In this document: piece by piece, positions 29,810-39,800 of the stretch
Layout of the letters: each line of letters starts with the position of its first letter
Position numbering within the stretch: position 1 is the stretch's first letter
DNA from: Vicinamibacterales bacterium
GTDB lineage: Bacteria > Acidobacteriota > Vicinamibacteria > Vicinamibacterales > UBA8438
Length of the DNA: 64,000 bases
Direction: 5' to 3'
Assembly: GCA_958296065.1 (NCBI GenBank)
Contig: CATQHX010000013.1
Coordinates: forward strand, 51,397 to 115,396
Made by a program: the position numbers and the translations under genes
The notes under the pieces: model-generated
The model's input: only the letters and a program-made list of their open reading frames with translations
Told to the model about the DNA's origin: nothing
Database searches by the model: none

Positions 29810-30470
29810 GGCCCGGTCGAGGTCACGCCGCAGACCCTGGCCGAGATGCTCGGCGCGCCGGCCGAGCCGAACGTCGAGGCCGCCGGCCGTAAACGGGCGG
29901 CCGGGCGTCGCCGCCGGGCTGTGCCGCACGGCGGAGGGCGGCGGCGAGGTGCTCGACGTCGAGGCCAGCCGCCTGCCCGGTTGCGGGGCGCTGGTCCTTA
30001 TCGGGCGCCAGGGCGAGGTCATTGCGGCAGTCGGCGCGCACCGCGCTGTCGTGGCTGCGCGCCACCGCCGCACGCTACGGCCTCGACCCGGCCTTCCAGC
30101 GCGACACCGGCGTCATCTGCACGTGCAGTTGGACGAAGGTCCCCAAGGAGGGCGTCTCGGCCGGCGAGACGATGGCCGCCGCGCTGGTCTCCGCCTTCGC
30201 GCGGCGTCGGCTCAGTACCGACGACGTGGCGATGACCGGCGAGGTCACCCTCGGTGGACAGGTGCTCCCGGCCGGCGGCATCGCCGAGAAGGTGCTGGCC
30301 GCGCACCGCGGCGGGTTGCGCCGTGTCCTCCTGGCGCAGCGCAACCGCAAGCAGGTCGATGAGGATCTCGGCGACGACCTGCGGCGCGTGGTCGCCGTCG
30401 ACTACGTGACGCGGGTCGACGCTGCTGGAGTTGGCCCTGCAGCCCACGCCGGCTGCGGGCAGCGTGGCGG
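29810..30470 (+). pseudogene. lon: Lon protease C-terminal fragment (copy 1)
   Basis: This is the proteolytic domain of ATP-dependent Lon protease with two frameshifts. VEVTPQTLAEMLGAPAEP is followed in another frame by GGGEVLDVEASRLPGCGAL, and then after a shift near 30020 by the catalytic part. The serine (KEGVSAGETMAAALVSAF) and lysine (GGIAEKVLAAHRGGL) of the dyad are present, and the characteristic end RKQVDEDLGDDLRR is kept. The N-terminal and AAA+ domains are absent, so this is not a functional Lon. Confidence 0.8.
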
Positions 30471-30745
30471 CACTCACGCCGGCCGGCCGCGCGTCCTGAG
30501 CCGGCCGAGTGCGAGCCGGCGCGCTGCGACGAGGACGAGTAACCAGCAGCACGGTCGGACAACACCGTGCAGGTGCCCGCCGACGGGCGGCCGACCCCGC
30601 GAACGACGGCCGAATGCCACCCCGGGTTGGCCGCCGTCCTTTACACTCCCGCCGCCTCGGCGTGCCCAACGTGTCCTCTGCCGGCGCCGCACCGAACGGA
30701 CACACGCGATGCGGCGCGACCGGCGCATTCGCCGACTCGATGGCG

Positions 30746-30800
30746 CCGTCCCTCGCAGCCGGTGGGGAAACCTGACGGTCAACCGGCAAGTTCCGATGCC
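30746..30800. repeat. 55-bp direct repeat, copy 1
   Basis: CCGTCCCTCGCAGCCGG to TTCCGATGCC is repeated at 30854-30908 with 4 mismatches in 55 positions. The two starts are 108 bp apart. Confidence 0.85.
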
Positions 30801-30853
30801 GCAGACCCTGGCCGCGTGCAGGCGGCGACGCCGATGCCCGCCGACCCGGCCGC

Positions 30854-30908
30854 CCGTCCCTCGCAGCCGGCCGGGAAACCTGACGGTCAACCGGCAGGTT
30901 TCGATGCC
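30854..30908. repeat. 55-bp direct repeat, copy 2
   Basis: This is the second copy of 30746-30800, in the same orientation. It lies just before a possible small gene that begins at 30929. Confidence 0.85.
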
Positions 30909-30928
30909 CGCGAAACTGACCGCGCGCA

Positions 30929-31386
30929 ATGCGAAAGCGACCGAGCGTGGTTCGAGCCGTCGCGGCGGCGCGGGCGATCCTCAGCGCGGAGGGCGTGCAT
31001 GAGCAAACGGTCGCGGCAGCGGAGTTCCTCGTTGACCACGCATGGGATGTGCCGCGCGGGGACTGGCACGGCGCCGTCGGCGCCAAGGCGTTGGCAACCC
31101 ACGCGCCGCCCGGCTCCAGGCGGTGGCTGTGGAAGTGCTGCCGCGCCGGGACAACCGTGTCCAGGCGCGCCGACCTGGACGGGTGATGCTGTTTGTGGTC
31201 AAGCGGCGAGACGGGCCACACACCCTCGTCAAAGCGGCCCGCGTCGCGACCGAGGACGACCTGCTGGTGTTCCATGACCAAGACGGATTGCCGTTGATGA
31301 CATTCCCAGCGGCGAGCGTCCGGAAGATCGTCACCGTGACCAGGACCGATTCCCTTCGGGCCAAGCTCCCGGCGCCGCCGGTGTGA
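30929..31386 (+). pseudogene. Hypothetical protein, possibly two frames of one gene
   Basis: ATG 30929 opens MRKRPSVVRAVAAARAILSA, a helical protein-like stretch of about 55 residues. A second frame is open to 31386 and encodes, from ATG 31186, 66 residues beginning MLFVVKRRDGPHTLVKAARV, a small beta-rich protein. Either a frameshift near 31110 splits one gene, or 31186-31386 is an independent small gene (GTG 31183 is an alternative start). No family is recognised. Confidence 0.4.
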
Positions 31387-31612
31387 TGCCTGCATGGACA
31401 TGGCAAGCAGAAAAGGCCCCCTTCTCTGTCCTTCGTCTTCGCCATCTACGATTCCGCGGTTCAGATCAGCGCCAGCAAATTCGCGGAGGCCCGCGTCGTC
31501 GGAGATCTGGGCGGGCGCCTGCTGGGCCTGCTGGACCACGAAGCCGGTCGCCACAGCGACGCCATGCTGGAGGTTGTAGTGGCACTCCATGCGGCGCAGC
31601 GCTGCGTCCGGT
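31387..31612. other. Non-coding stretch
   Basis: Nothing is supported between the hypothetical gene and the TonB-dependent receptor stop codon at 31613. Confidence 0.35.
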
Positions 31613-32339
31613 CTACAGACTGAACCGCACCTCGCCGACGACGGTGCGCCGCAGGATGTCTCCGAAGATGTGCTGCTGGATGCTCTGGTTGAACAGGTTC
31701 GTCACCTTGACCAGCGTCGTGATCGCGCCGTCGCTCCACTTCATCCCGAAGCTGCCGTTCACCATCGTGTAGCCATCCGAGTAGCCGTGGAACTCCGGCG
31801 TGAGCACGTCCGACCAGAACGCAGCGGACGCGGCGCTGACGGACACGTTGCCGAGGAACCGCGACCCGTTCAGGGAGCCGCCGACGTTGACGCGGTGGGT
31901 CGGCGGCAGGCTGAGCTCAGTGGGCAGGAACGGGTTGTCCGAGTCCAGGATCCGCGGCTCGTCCTGCCACGAGCAGGTTGAACCAGGCGGACGCCGAGCG
32001 CGAGATCCGCCGGTCGACCCACAGCTCGGCGCCGACCTGCTGCGTCGGCCCCAAGTTGACGTACGTGAACGCGGTCGGCGGCAGAACGACCCCGGCCAAC
32101 GCCATGAACGTCAGGGTCTGCGGCGGAAGCAGCCAACCGGGCGGCGGGTTCTGCGCGGTGTAGGGCTCGGCGTCGGGCGGCAGCGGCACGAAGCTGATCG
32201 GGTCGTCGCGCCGGTTGAGGTAGACGGCTGCTCCGGCTGTCATCCTTCCCCCGAACGTTCCCGTGCAGCTCAACTCGTACGCCGTGAGCGACTCCTCCTT
32301 GATCCCGATGCGCGGCTGCTCGCCGACGCAACTTGCCAA
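31613..32339 (-). pseudogene. TonB-dependent receptor, C-terminal barrel fragment
   Basis: This is the last ~240 residues of a TonB-dependent outer-membrane receptor, the channel class that imports siderophores, vitamins or glycans. Barrel strands such as ESLTAYELSCTGTFGGRM, AFTYVNLGPTQQVGAELWV and LVKVTNLFNQSIQQHIFGDI are typical, and it ends in VRFSL as an outer-membrane insertion signal. A frameshift lies near 31950-31970. The plug domain and most of the barrel are missing: homology stops at 32339, where the 88-bp repeat begins. Confidence 0.8.
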
Positions 32340-32417
32340 CTGGCGTGACGCCCCAGGCCCGTGATTTCAGGGCTCGCGCCCGCGAACGTGGCAACGTAGT
32401 TTTCCGTCACTGTCCTT
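32331..32417. repeat. 88-bp dispersed repeat, copy 2
   Basis: This matches 3812-3899 (shared CAACTGGCGTGACGCCCCAG and CTCGCGCCCGCGAAC). It truncates the TonB-dependent receptor fragment and is followed directly by an 18-bp perfect palindrome. Confidence 0.75.
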
Positions 32418-32435
32418 ACTGACCCGCGGGTCAGT
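32418..32435. other. 18-bp perfect palindrome
   Basis: ACTGACCCGCGGGTCAGT reads the same on both strands. It directly abuts copy 2 of the 88-bp repeat and is absent from copy 1, so it may mark the insertion or breakpoint. A recombinase or regulator site is possible. Confidence 0.75.
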
Positions 32436-32647
32436 AATTCTGTAATCCGCCGGAGACGTCCGGTTGACCCACGCGCCGGCCGGGCGCAACGGCGCGTCTT
32501 CGGGTGACCGCCGCAGGCACCGCGGGCTGCGAAGGGTGACCTCTGCAGCGTGGCCGAGCCAGTCGAGATGTCGGCAAGGCAGCAGCGCGAGCCCGTCGCG
32601 GAAACGACCACGGCAGGAAACCGGACGCCCTCGCCGAGGCGCTCCGC

Positions 32648-32826
32648 ATGGTCATCGACGACGGCCTCGTCAATCGCCTCGCGCACATGCGTGCCCGCAT
32701 CGACCGTGACCTCGTCGACCCGCAGCGCGCGGCCGGTCCCTCAGTGACCCTGCACCGAGCAGAACGCAAGGCCCACAGGAGCCGAGCAGGAACCGCGGGC
32801 CACACTGCCGGAGGCTGCCCGGCATG
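32648..32826 (+). CDS. Possible small protein, start uncertain
   Basis: The frame is protein-like: KPDALAEALRMVIDDGLVNR, then MRARIDRDLVDPQRAAG. It is open well upstream of ATG 32648 but I see no better start. Its stop overlaps the next ATG (ATGA at 32824), as in coupled genes. Family unknown. Confidence 0.35.
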
Positions 32827-32935
32827 ACCCTGACGGCCACCAGCCGCATCGAGGGGATCGCGATCCTGCAGCATCACGACCTGGTGACCGCCGAGGCCAT
32901 CGTCGACGCCAACGTCCTTGAGGAGCGGCATCGAG
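32824..32935 (+). pseudogene. YbjQ/UPF0145-like N-terminal remnant
   Basis: MTLTATSRIEGIAILQHHDL with VTAEAIVDANVL resembles the first strand-helix unit of YbjQ (UPF0145) proteins, which continue as a small beta-rich fold. After about 33 residues it runs into copy 2 of the 450-bp segment and homology ends. Confidence 0.45.
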
Positions 32936-33364
32936 CACCACGACGGTCAGCGCGGCGGCCGCACCGAGCAGGACGACCTCATCCGCACACAGCCGCCCGA
33001 GGTTGCCCGCACTGAACTGAACGCTTCTCGGGAGCGAGGCGGCACGCAACCGGATACCGCCTCAAGGGGCGCACCCGGCGGCCTGCCGTCAACGCCGGCA
33101 AGCGCGCACACGGCGGCGCGCATCCATCGGAATCCGGGCCGACGCCCGTCCGCACGCACCGAGAGCAACAGCCCCGGGCCACCAGGCAGTGCGCTACTCG
33201 GGCGACCGCACCGAGCAGCACGCCGATCAGGGACCGAGTCCACACCGAGCAGGGCATCTTTACTGAACTCCAGCCCAGTGCGGCGCGTGTTTCAAGACGG
33301 TAACGCCAGGACCACCGACAGCGCCCTGCACGCACACAGACGCCCCCTCTTCAGGAACCCGCCG
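32911..33364. repeat. ~450-bp duplicated segment, copy 2
   Basis: This is the partner of 28447-28896, in the same orientation. It begins inside the YbjQ-like remnant, which suggests that it was inserted there. Confidence 0.8.
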
Positions 33365-33620
33365 AGTACAGCGACTTCAAAGGCTGGCAGCACGCGCCGA
33401 GTGCAATGCCCCCGAACGCCTGCGCACCGAGCGGTCCTCGCACCGAGCACAACGTACCGCCCGAACGCACCCGAGTCCGCCACGGCCAGCGAGCGGTACG
33501 CCGCCCGGCATCCCACCGAGACGGCCAATCTCCGGACAGGCGCCGAGTGTGGCGCGCCGGGAACCTGCCAGTACCCGCCGAGTGCAACGGCCCCGGGAAC
33601 CTGCCAGGTACGCACCGAGT
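33362..33620. repeat. Imperfect ~36-bp repeats, array 2
   Basis: CCGAG cores occur at 33362, 33397, 33427, 33443, 33516, 33543, 33578 and 33614. The last three are 35-36 bp apart and share GTGCAACGGCCCCGGGAACC with CTGCCAG. It follows the 450-bp segment exactly as array 1 does. Confidence 0.6.
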
Positions 33621-33929
33621 GAAGGCGGTCAGGAAGACGCGCCGCCACGCAGCGAGCGACGGCCGCCCAACAAACGGGAGGCGGCATGCAACCTGACGGG
33701 AGGGCAACGCACCGGAGACCGTGTCGTTTCCACGAGCCGGCACTCACGGCTGCCGGCTGCCACGGAAGGGAATCCGGAACAGGCGAAAAACATTCCGCCC
33801 GCCGGGAACAAGACGCGCCTCTGCTGTGTCTAATAGCCTGTGCGGCACTGAGAAGTACGCCTCTCGGTACCCGCAACCCGAATCCGGCCGGATCCGACAA
33901 CCTCCCGCCGCTTCCTCAAACCACGTCGA

Positions 33930-34262
33930 AGGCGGCCGACGTGATCGCAATGAAACTGGGTATCAGCGAGACCCGCGATGAACCCGGGTGCGCGCTGGTA
34001 TCGGCTACGCGCTGGCCGAGGCGACGGACGGCGGCCACTGCGGACTGCCGGCCGACGAGCTCGGGCCGCTGGCGGCCCGGCTGCTCGACGTGCCCGGCGA
34101 TGCGATCCGAACCGGTCTCGAGCTGGAACTGGCCGAAGGCGCCATCGTCGCCGACACCGTGGCGGACGCGCCGTGCGCGTTGCTCGGACATGTACCGGGC
34201 CGAGCGGGAAATCACCGGCCGGCTCGTCGAGCTGATGGCGGGGAAGTTCCCCTGGCCCGACA
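33930..34262 (+). pseudogene. RecD2-type helicase N-terminal fragment
   Basis: This is part of the N-terminal region of a RecD2-like superfamily 1B helicase. VIAMKLGISE is followed after a frameshift near 33985 by VRAGIGYALAEATDGGHCGL, PADELGPLAARLLDVPGDAI, and in yet another frame MYRAEREITGRLVELMAGKF. All motor domains are missing, because the sequence jumps at 34263 into inverted Lon debris. Confidence 0.65.
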
Positions 34263-34515
34263 TCAACGGTTCTCGGCGATGCCGCCGACCGGGAGCGCCT
34301 GTCCGCCGTGGGTGCTCTCGCCGGTCATCGGGCCACGTCGGTACGGACAGGACGCCGCGTGAAGGCGGACACCAGCGCGGCGGCCATCGTCACGCCGGCC
34401 GAGGCGCCTGTCGATCCATCGCTCGACTTCGGCCACCGCCTGCGCCGCCGCCCGGATATCGTGCCGATCGAACACCGCCGCCGCTACCGCCTTGAGTCCG
34501 TCGCGCCAAGGCGAT
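34263..34515 (-). pseudogene. Lon fragment (copy 2) fused to helical fragment (copy 2)
   Basis: On the minus strand a piece of helical protein (WRDGLKAVAAAVFDRHDIRA) is joined to Lon sequence: a helix start matching AAALVSAF in another frame, then MTGESTHGGQALPVGGIAEN. The first part repeats 29373-29482 and the second matches Lon copy 1. It is a recombination scar, not a gene. Confidence 0.6.
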
Positions 34516-34596
34516 CGTGGCGGTCGCCGCCTCCATGCTGACCGCCGCCTACCTCGACTTCCAACTCCGAGGTCGTGCACACGCCGGAGGAGACGC

Positions 34597-35151
34597 CTAG
34601 CCTGCGCCGTACTGAATCAGACGCCACGGCTCGCCGTCGACCTCGTACAGGTCGACGTTCATCTTGCGCAGCACGGCCACGACCTCATCGCGCCGCTCGG
34701 CGATCAGGCGTTCGAGTACGGCGCGCTCGAGCCGCCCGGATTCCCGATCCTCTCGCCGGCCGCGGCGCACACCCTCATCGACCGCGACTTCCAGCGCCGC
34801 CTTGTGCTCGGCGGCCAGGCGCCGCAGCTCCACCGCGTGCTCAGCCCGTAGCCGCTTGACATCCGCGGCGTGCGCATCGCGGAGGCGGTTCATCGCCCCG
34901 GTGTCGGATTCGTGTCCGTCCGGTGTTGTCGCCGACGGCGCCCCGGCAGCTGCGGCCGGATCGCCGCCCGTCTGACGGGCCACGGCGGCCAGCAGCATCG
35001 TAGCCGTCGGAAACGCCCGGCACATCAGATCCACAACGGCGCCACGAGTGGTAGCCACCATCCCGAGCGACACGGACAGGTTCTTGAGATGCTCGTTGGC
35101 GCGCCGGGAAATCCGTGTGGAGATCGTGCCCTCGTTCATGCCGTGTAGCAT
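34597..35151 (-). CDS. Ribbon-helix-helix-like protein with coiled coil
   Basis: This 184-aa protein has an N-terminal RHH-like segment (TISTRISRRANEHLKNLSVS), a hydrophobic helix and then a long charged coiled coil (DAHAADVKRLRAEHAVELRR onward). It ends in a small compact tail. The layout recalls plasmid-type DNA-binding coiled-coil proteins, so DNA binding is likely but the family is not certain. Start is either ATG 35151 or ATG 35139; neither has a strong ribosome-binding site. Two copies of a 17-bp repeat directly upstream could be its operator, which would suggest autoregulation. Confidence 0.6.
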   Translation of the reverse strand: MLHGMNEGTISTRISRRANEHLKNLSVSLGMVATTRGAVVDLMCRAFPTATMLLAAVARQTGGDPAAAAGAPSATTPDGHESDTGAMNRLRDAHAADVKRLRAEHAVELRRLAAEHKAALEVAVDEGVRRGRREDRESGRLERAVLERLIAERRDEVVAVLRKMNVDLYEVDGEPWRLIQYGAG

Positions 35152-35170
35152 CGCAAGCCCGGTGACAGGC

Positions 35171-35187
35171 TGTCAACAGATTGCCGC
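35171..35187. promoter_or_regulatory. 17-bp repeat, proximal copy (candidate operator)
   Basis: TGTCAACAGATTGCCGC recurs at 35229-35245 with one mismatch, same orientation, 58 bp apart. The copies flank the expected promoter of the minus-strand RHH-like gene. Confidence 0.55.
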
Positions 35188-35228
35188 TTGTTTGTGGTCA
35201 GCTGCCAGACCGCCCCGAAACCACGACT

Positions 35229-35245
35229 TGTCAACAGATTGTCGC
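35229..35245. promoter_or_regulatory. 17-bp repeat, distal copy (candidate operator)
   Basis: TGTCAACAGATTGTCGC is the second copy of the 17-bp repeat at 35171-35187. Confidence 0.55.
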
Positions 35246-35434
35246 ACTGAGGAAGGTGATCGAGTTCACTGCAGGGGCCAGCAAGGCGGCGAGTAACGAT
35301 CCGACCGATCTGGGGGTACCGAGTAGTACGTACTGCTCTGTGCCGGCGATTTTAATCATACCCCGAAATCGTTGATTTTTCCTCCAGACAGAAAACAGGA
35401 GTGCGCAATCGCACCAGAGACCGGATACCTGAGA

Positions 35435-35476
35435 GGGTGAGCGACCCCAGTTCTGGCGTCGCTCACCCAATGTTTT
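35435..35476 (+). terminator. Hairpin with downstream T run
   Basis: GGGTGAGCGAC (35435-35445) pairs with GTCGCTCACCC (35458-35468) around a 12-nt loop, followed by AATGTTTTT. It is shaped like an intrinsic terminator on the plus strand, although no plus-strand gene precedes it closely. Confidence 0.55.
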
Positions 35477-36181
35477 TCCCTGCGGGAAGGCCGTTTCGGC
35501 GGTCACGCTGTCACCGTGCAATGCAATGGCCCTGATCGGCCGAAAGCATGGCCCTGGTGTTCAATGCCATGACCCCAGTTCAGGCCGTTCGATGGCCCCG
35601 GTTGGGGGAAACACGCGGAAGAGAGCCTCGCAGACGGAGCGATCCCCTTGAGCGGACCGCGGTCTCCAGCGAAGTGCGGCCGGGGTGTCACGCCAGCGTC
35701 TTGTCGAGCTGGACCGGGACCGAATGACGGACGGGGTAAGGCGCAGCGTGCCGGGCGCTGTGCTGCAACTGGCGGCGTCGGCTCGCGACCTGGACGGCAT
35801 GGGAGCATCGCCCCCGGCTTTCGCCGACGATCGCGAACTCCGTCAGGTAGCCCCAGGCCGTCGTTGCCGCCGTCCCGGATATACCGCCGCGAGACTTCCG
35901 CCTCACGGCCGCCGCGCGCTTGACTGATCCTCCACCGTCAGGCGCACAGTCTTGTCCGTCGCTCATTACCTGCGCCGGCCGGGCGCCTACCGGCAGGCTT
36001 GGCCGGTCCGGTTGACGCAGTTGCTGAAGAGCGCATGTCGTGCCTGCCACTCCGCGACTGCTGCTGTAGTCATTACCTCGTCTGTGCGGCTCAGCACCCA
36101 AGCGGTGGCGACCGACCCGGACCCCACGCGCTCTGAGCGGTCCGCCGCGAGCCGGGTCGTTGCCGGCGCCGGTCCGGACAT
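35477..36181. other. Stretch without an assignable gene
   Basis: No gene is supported. Frames here are open but without recognisable families. Confidence 0.35.
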
Positions 36182-36600
36182 CTACGCTCCGGCTCTATCG
36201 ACGTCGCGCATTTTCGCCAGCGTTTCGGCCAGCCGGCGGCGTTCCTGCTCGTACAGCCGCACACCGAGTCCGGCTGGCCTCGCTGCCGCGAGTCTGTCGA
36301 CCTCGAGCAGCCACTCGAGGTCCGCGCTGTCACCGTCCAGCGCTGCCGCTTCCTCCCACTCGGCCTGCTTGCGCAGAATCCGCCTGCGTCGGCCGCCGTA
36401 CCGGCCTGTTCGTACGCTTCCCGCGCTTCGGCGGTGTGTCCTCTCTCCTCTTCGAGCCGCGCGACCAGCAGCGGCTCCCACCCGCTGGCGTGCAGCAGGT
36501 TCTCGACCTGGCCGAGCAGGATGTTGCGGCTGGTCTCGTTCGTGTCGGCCTCTGCCGCATCGAGCAGCGTGCCGATCGCTGATGCGTACCGAGCCCCCCT
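36182..36600 (-). pseudogene. C-terminal fragment of a helical protein, frameshifted
   Basis: The minus strand encodes ASAIGTLLDAAEADTNETSR, then LLVARLEEERGHTAEAREAY and, in another frame, AEWEEAAALDGDSADLEWLL with RRLAETLAKMRDV. It looks like the end of a helical-repeat protein. The upstream part is cut off by the ISKra4-type relic at 36590. Family unknown. It lies next to the 3' end of the MADS operon. Confidence 0.45.
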
Positions 36601-36772
36601 TCCACCAAGCGCGCGATTACCACCGGAACACCCCAGCCGTCGCTGACGGCACAAGTACCATCGGTCACGGGTCCCCTCCGCCGCTCCCTCACCACGCCGT
36701 GAGGGATTCCATTGCCTCCTGCCTTGCCGCCGCAGAGACTGATTCGGCCGCCGACGCAAAAGAGCCGCACCC
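36590..36772. mobile_element. ISKra4-type end relic
   Basis: This is similar to 19830-20019 over about 180 bp, including GTACC-TCGG and CTCCGCCGCTC, and ends with AGAGCCGCACCC, a degenerate inverted repeat. It lies about 100 bp beyond the 3' end of the MADS operon and may mark an old breakpoint of the island. Confidence 0.6.
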
Positions 36773-36874
36773 ATCGCACAGTCGCGACGACAAGTCGGGT
36801 ACGCCTGCCAGCGGGGTGCGGCCAAGCTCGTCGTGCACGGGACACCTGCAGACACGACGATGTTTGCCGATCTC

Positions 36875-39800
36875 CTATCGACTTGGAGCTACCGCCGTTC
36901 TCGTGCCACCGCCGTGCCGCGTGACTCTGGGGCGGCAGTGAATCTTCACCGCCCCGCGGGTGAACGCGTCGTCCGTCGCCTTGCTGCTCCAGGCGTACGC
37001 CTCGCCCGGTCCGAGGGCGGCGAGCTTGGCGGGAGTGAGCCCGTCGAGCGCGGCGTTGGCCTTCTGGATGTGTTTCAGCCAAGCCGGCGAGTTGAACTTG
37101 TGCAGGATGACTTGCGTGGACAGCTCGATGAGCGACGCCGGGACGGATGGCGGATCCTGCGACGCCACCAGGATGCTCGTTCCCTTGTGGCGCATCTCTC
37201 GAACCACCTCGACCAAGCCGGCGACAAGGTCCGGGCTGCCGATGTACTTGTGGGCTTCATCGAAGACGACCAGCTTGTTGAACCGGCGATCCTGCCATGT
37301 CGTTTCGGCGAACACCTGGAGAAGTACGACGAATAGCCCGAGAGCTTCGTCCTTTTCGATGAGCTCGTCCCGAAGGTCGACGATCACGAGACGCCCCGGA
37401 CGCAGGACGCCGGTCAGGCGGCAGGTGTCATTGATGTATTCCGCAGCGAACTTCAGCCGCAGGAGGGCGAGGTCCTTGAGGTAGTCGGATAGCGTCGACT
37501 GCTCGATTCCTTCCCGCAGAACATCGAGGGTGAGGTCGCCGCGCAGCTTCTTCATGATGAGGGCGAGCTGGCGGATGTACAGGCTCTGGCTGCCGACGGC
37601 GCCCATGAGAAACTTCCAATGGGACGCCTTCAACTCCGACGCGGCGAACGCGATCGGCAGCACCGTGATTCCCGGGTACTCGCGGCGACGCTCGTCGACC
37701 TTCGCTGTTGGTGTCAGAATCACCAAGTCTTCAAGCGCCTGGGGCGCAGCGCCGTAGCGAGCCTGCAAGGCCTCTACTTCCGCCGGGAGTGCATTGGCCG
37801 CCGCCATCGAAGTGAACTCCGGCCGGTAGTCGAGCGTCGAGCTGTAATGAAAGATGACGCTGGCGAGTGGGTGCGGGATCTCGTTGATCCCGGCAATGGG
37901 CATGCATGCCATCTCGATGATGGTGCCGAGCGTGTAGCTCTTGCCGCCGCCTTGCACACCGAAGAGGCTGATCGTGTGGGTCTCGTTCAGGTCAAGGGCG
38001 ATCTTTCGGCCGGAGACCTCGCCGAGCAGACCGTACTGTGGCGATCTGCTCGTCACGCCGAGGACGGAGTCGTATTCGAGACCGAGTTCGCTGTCCTGTA
38101 GCCCCGCCTTGGGGGCCGACGGCGGGGTTGCGCTTGTTCTCTGGATGGGAGTGCCCGATCCCGTTGGCGGTTTCGACTCGTCCCGGCTTGCGTGTTCTGC
38201 CGTATCGCTGCTGGACGTGGGCCGCTCTTCTACGGGGAGTTTTCCTTCCTGCCGCGGGGCCGGCTCCACGCCGCTCGAAACGGCAGGGCTGTCGGTAGCG
38301 CGCGGTGCCGGGGTTATCGATGTCGCAGTCGGCCCGTTGCCTGGCGCCGGCACCGTAGGTTCGTCGGTGGAGTTCGACGCAGGAGCACCGCCGATACCGT
38401 TGAACCGCCCGATCCCGGCCTCTCGACTGGTGAGAGCTTCGGTTGCGTGCTCGGTCGTCGAACGTGCGCGATCCGCCACGAGGAACGCCGCGCTGTCGAG
38501 GCGAGGAATTGGTCTCGGCGCTGGTGAACTGTCGCGGAGCCCTTCACCATGCCCGTCGCCGTCTTCGCCGTCGATGGTGGTGGCGGTGGTGGTCCTGCTG
38601 CTGCCGGCAACAGGCGCTTCCGCCACTGCCGCGGCGTGGTTCACGAGCCGTCGAATCAAATCGTTGCCCACGCGGTGGAACTCGATGCCTGCTTCGTGAT
38701 CCGCGGGCTCCGTCCCGGTTTTGTCGAAGTCGAACACCACCCCGCTCCGCGAGAACCGGAGCGTGTAACCCTCTTCGAGCCGGTCGAGCAACGCGCGAGC
38801 TTCTTCCGCCGCATCCGATTCGATCAGGTCGTATCGCCGGCTTCGTTCGAGATAGAACCCGAGCAACGTCGTGAGCTGCCGGGTCTTGAGCAGCCGGTCG
38901 GGACGGTCGGGCTTCGTGCGCAACGGGTCGAAATGCTGCTGCAGGATGCGCTCGCTCTCGTCGAGCTGCCGTGTGATGTGCTCCTTGAGCTGTCCGTACC
39001 CGCTCAGGCCAAGGCGTTGGGCGCAGCATTTCACCTCGACCAAATTGCACGTTACCGTGCGCGTTCCGAGGTCGAGGTCGAACAGGGCCAAGTCCGTCCT
39101 GCGCAGCGTCACTTCGTCCCCGACCGCCTCGGCCTGTTTCCGCGCCGTGTGGAACAGATCGACGTGCGCGTCGAGAGGCACCACGATCTGGTTGCGCAGC
39201 GCACCCTGATACTCCAGGAACAAGCGCGCCAGCGCTAAGCCGAGAGCTTCCGCCCTGGCCGTCGGGGAGGAGACCAGCTTGAGCGCCAGACGGCCCGAGA
39301 GCGAGCGCAGTTGAGTCAGGATGAGCACCGCGTGCTGCACGTCCGCGTCGAGGCCGTACTCCTCCAGGACAGGCCTGAGCATCGCCTCCAACTCCGCCAA
39401 CGACCGCGAGCTGATGATCAGCCGGTGCCCGTTCGCCGGCGCGGTCGACGGCGTGTAGTCGATCAGATAGTCGGGTCGATCACGGCGGCCCCCGTGGTCG
39501 AAGAACTCGATGCCCATGTTCCGATCGATGGTGAACACCCAGTCGCTGACCTTGTGAACCTCACTGATGAGGGCGCGTTCGGCGGGCTCCAGCTCCAGAC
39601 GGACGATCGGCCGCGAATCGAAATCGGCCGCCGAACGGGCAACGGTTGCAGTGGCCGCCGAGATCAGCGCGGGCAGCTCCCCGAGCAGCGCCGACGCCTC
39701 CTCGCCGCCCTCGATGGGTAAGGGCGCACCATGGCGCGGCTGCCGTCGCCACCCGATGCCGCTTTCGTCATCGTGAAACGAGGTCGTGAAGTCCTGAACC

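Noticed and set aside
28360..33620. CRISPR array
   Set aside because: Repeats of about 36 bp are present, but they follow each other directly, are imperfect, and have no uniform unique spacers; no cas genes are in the window.
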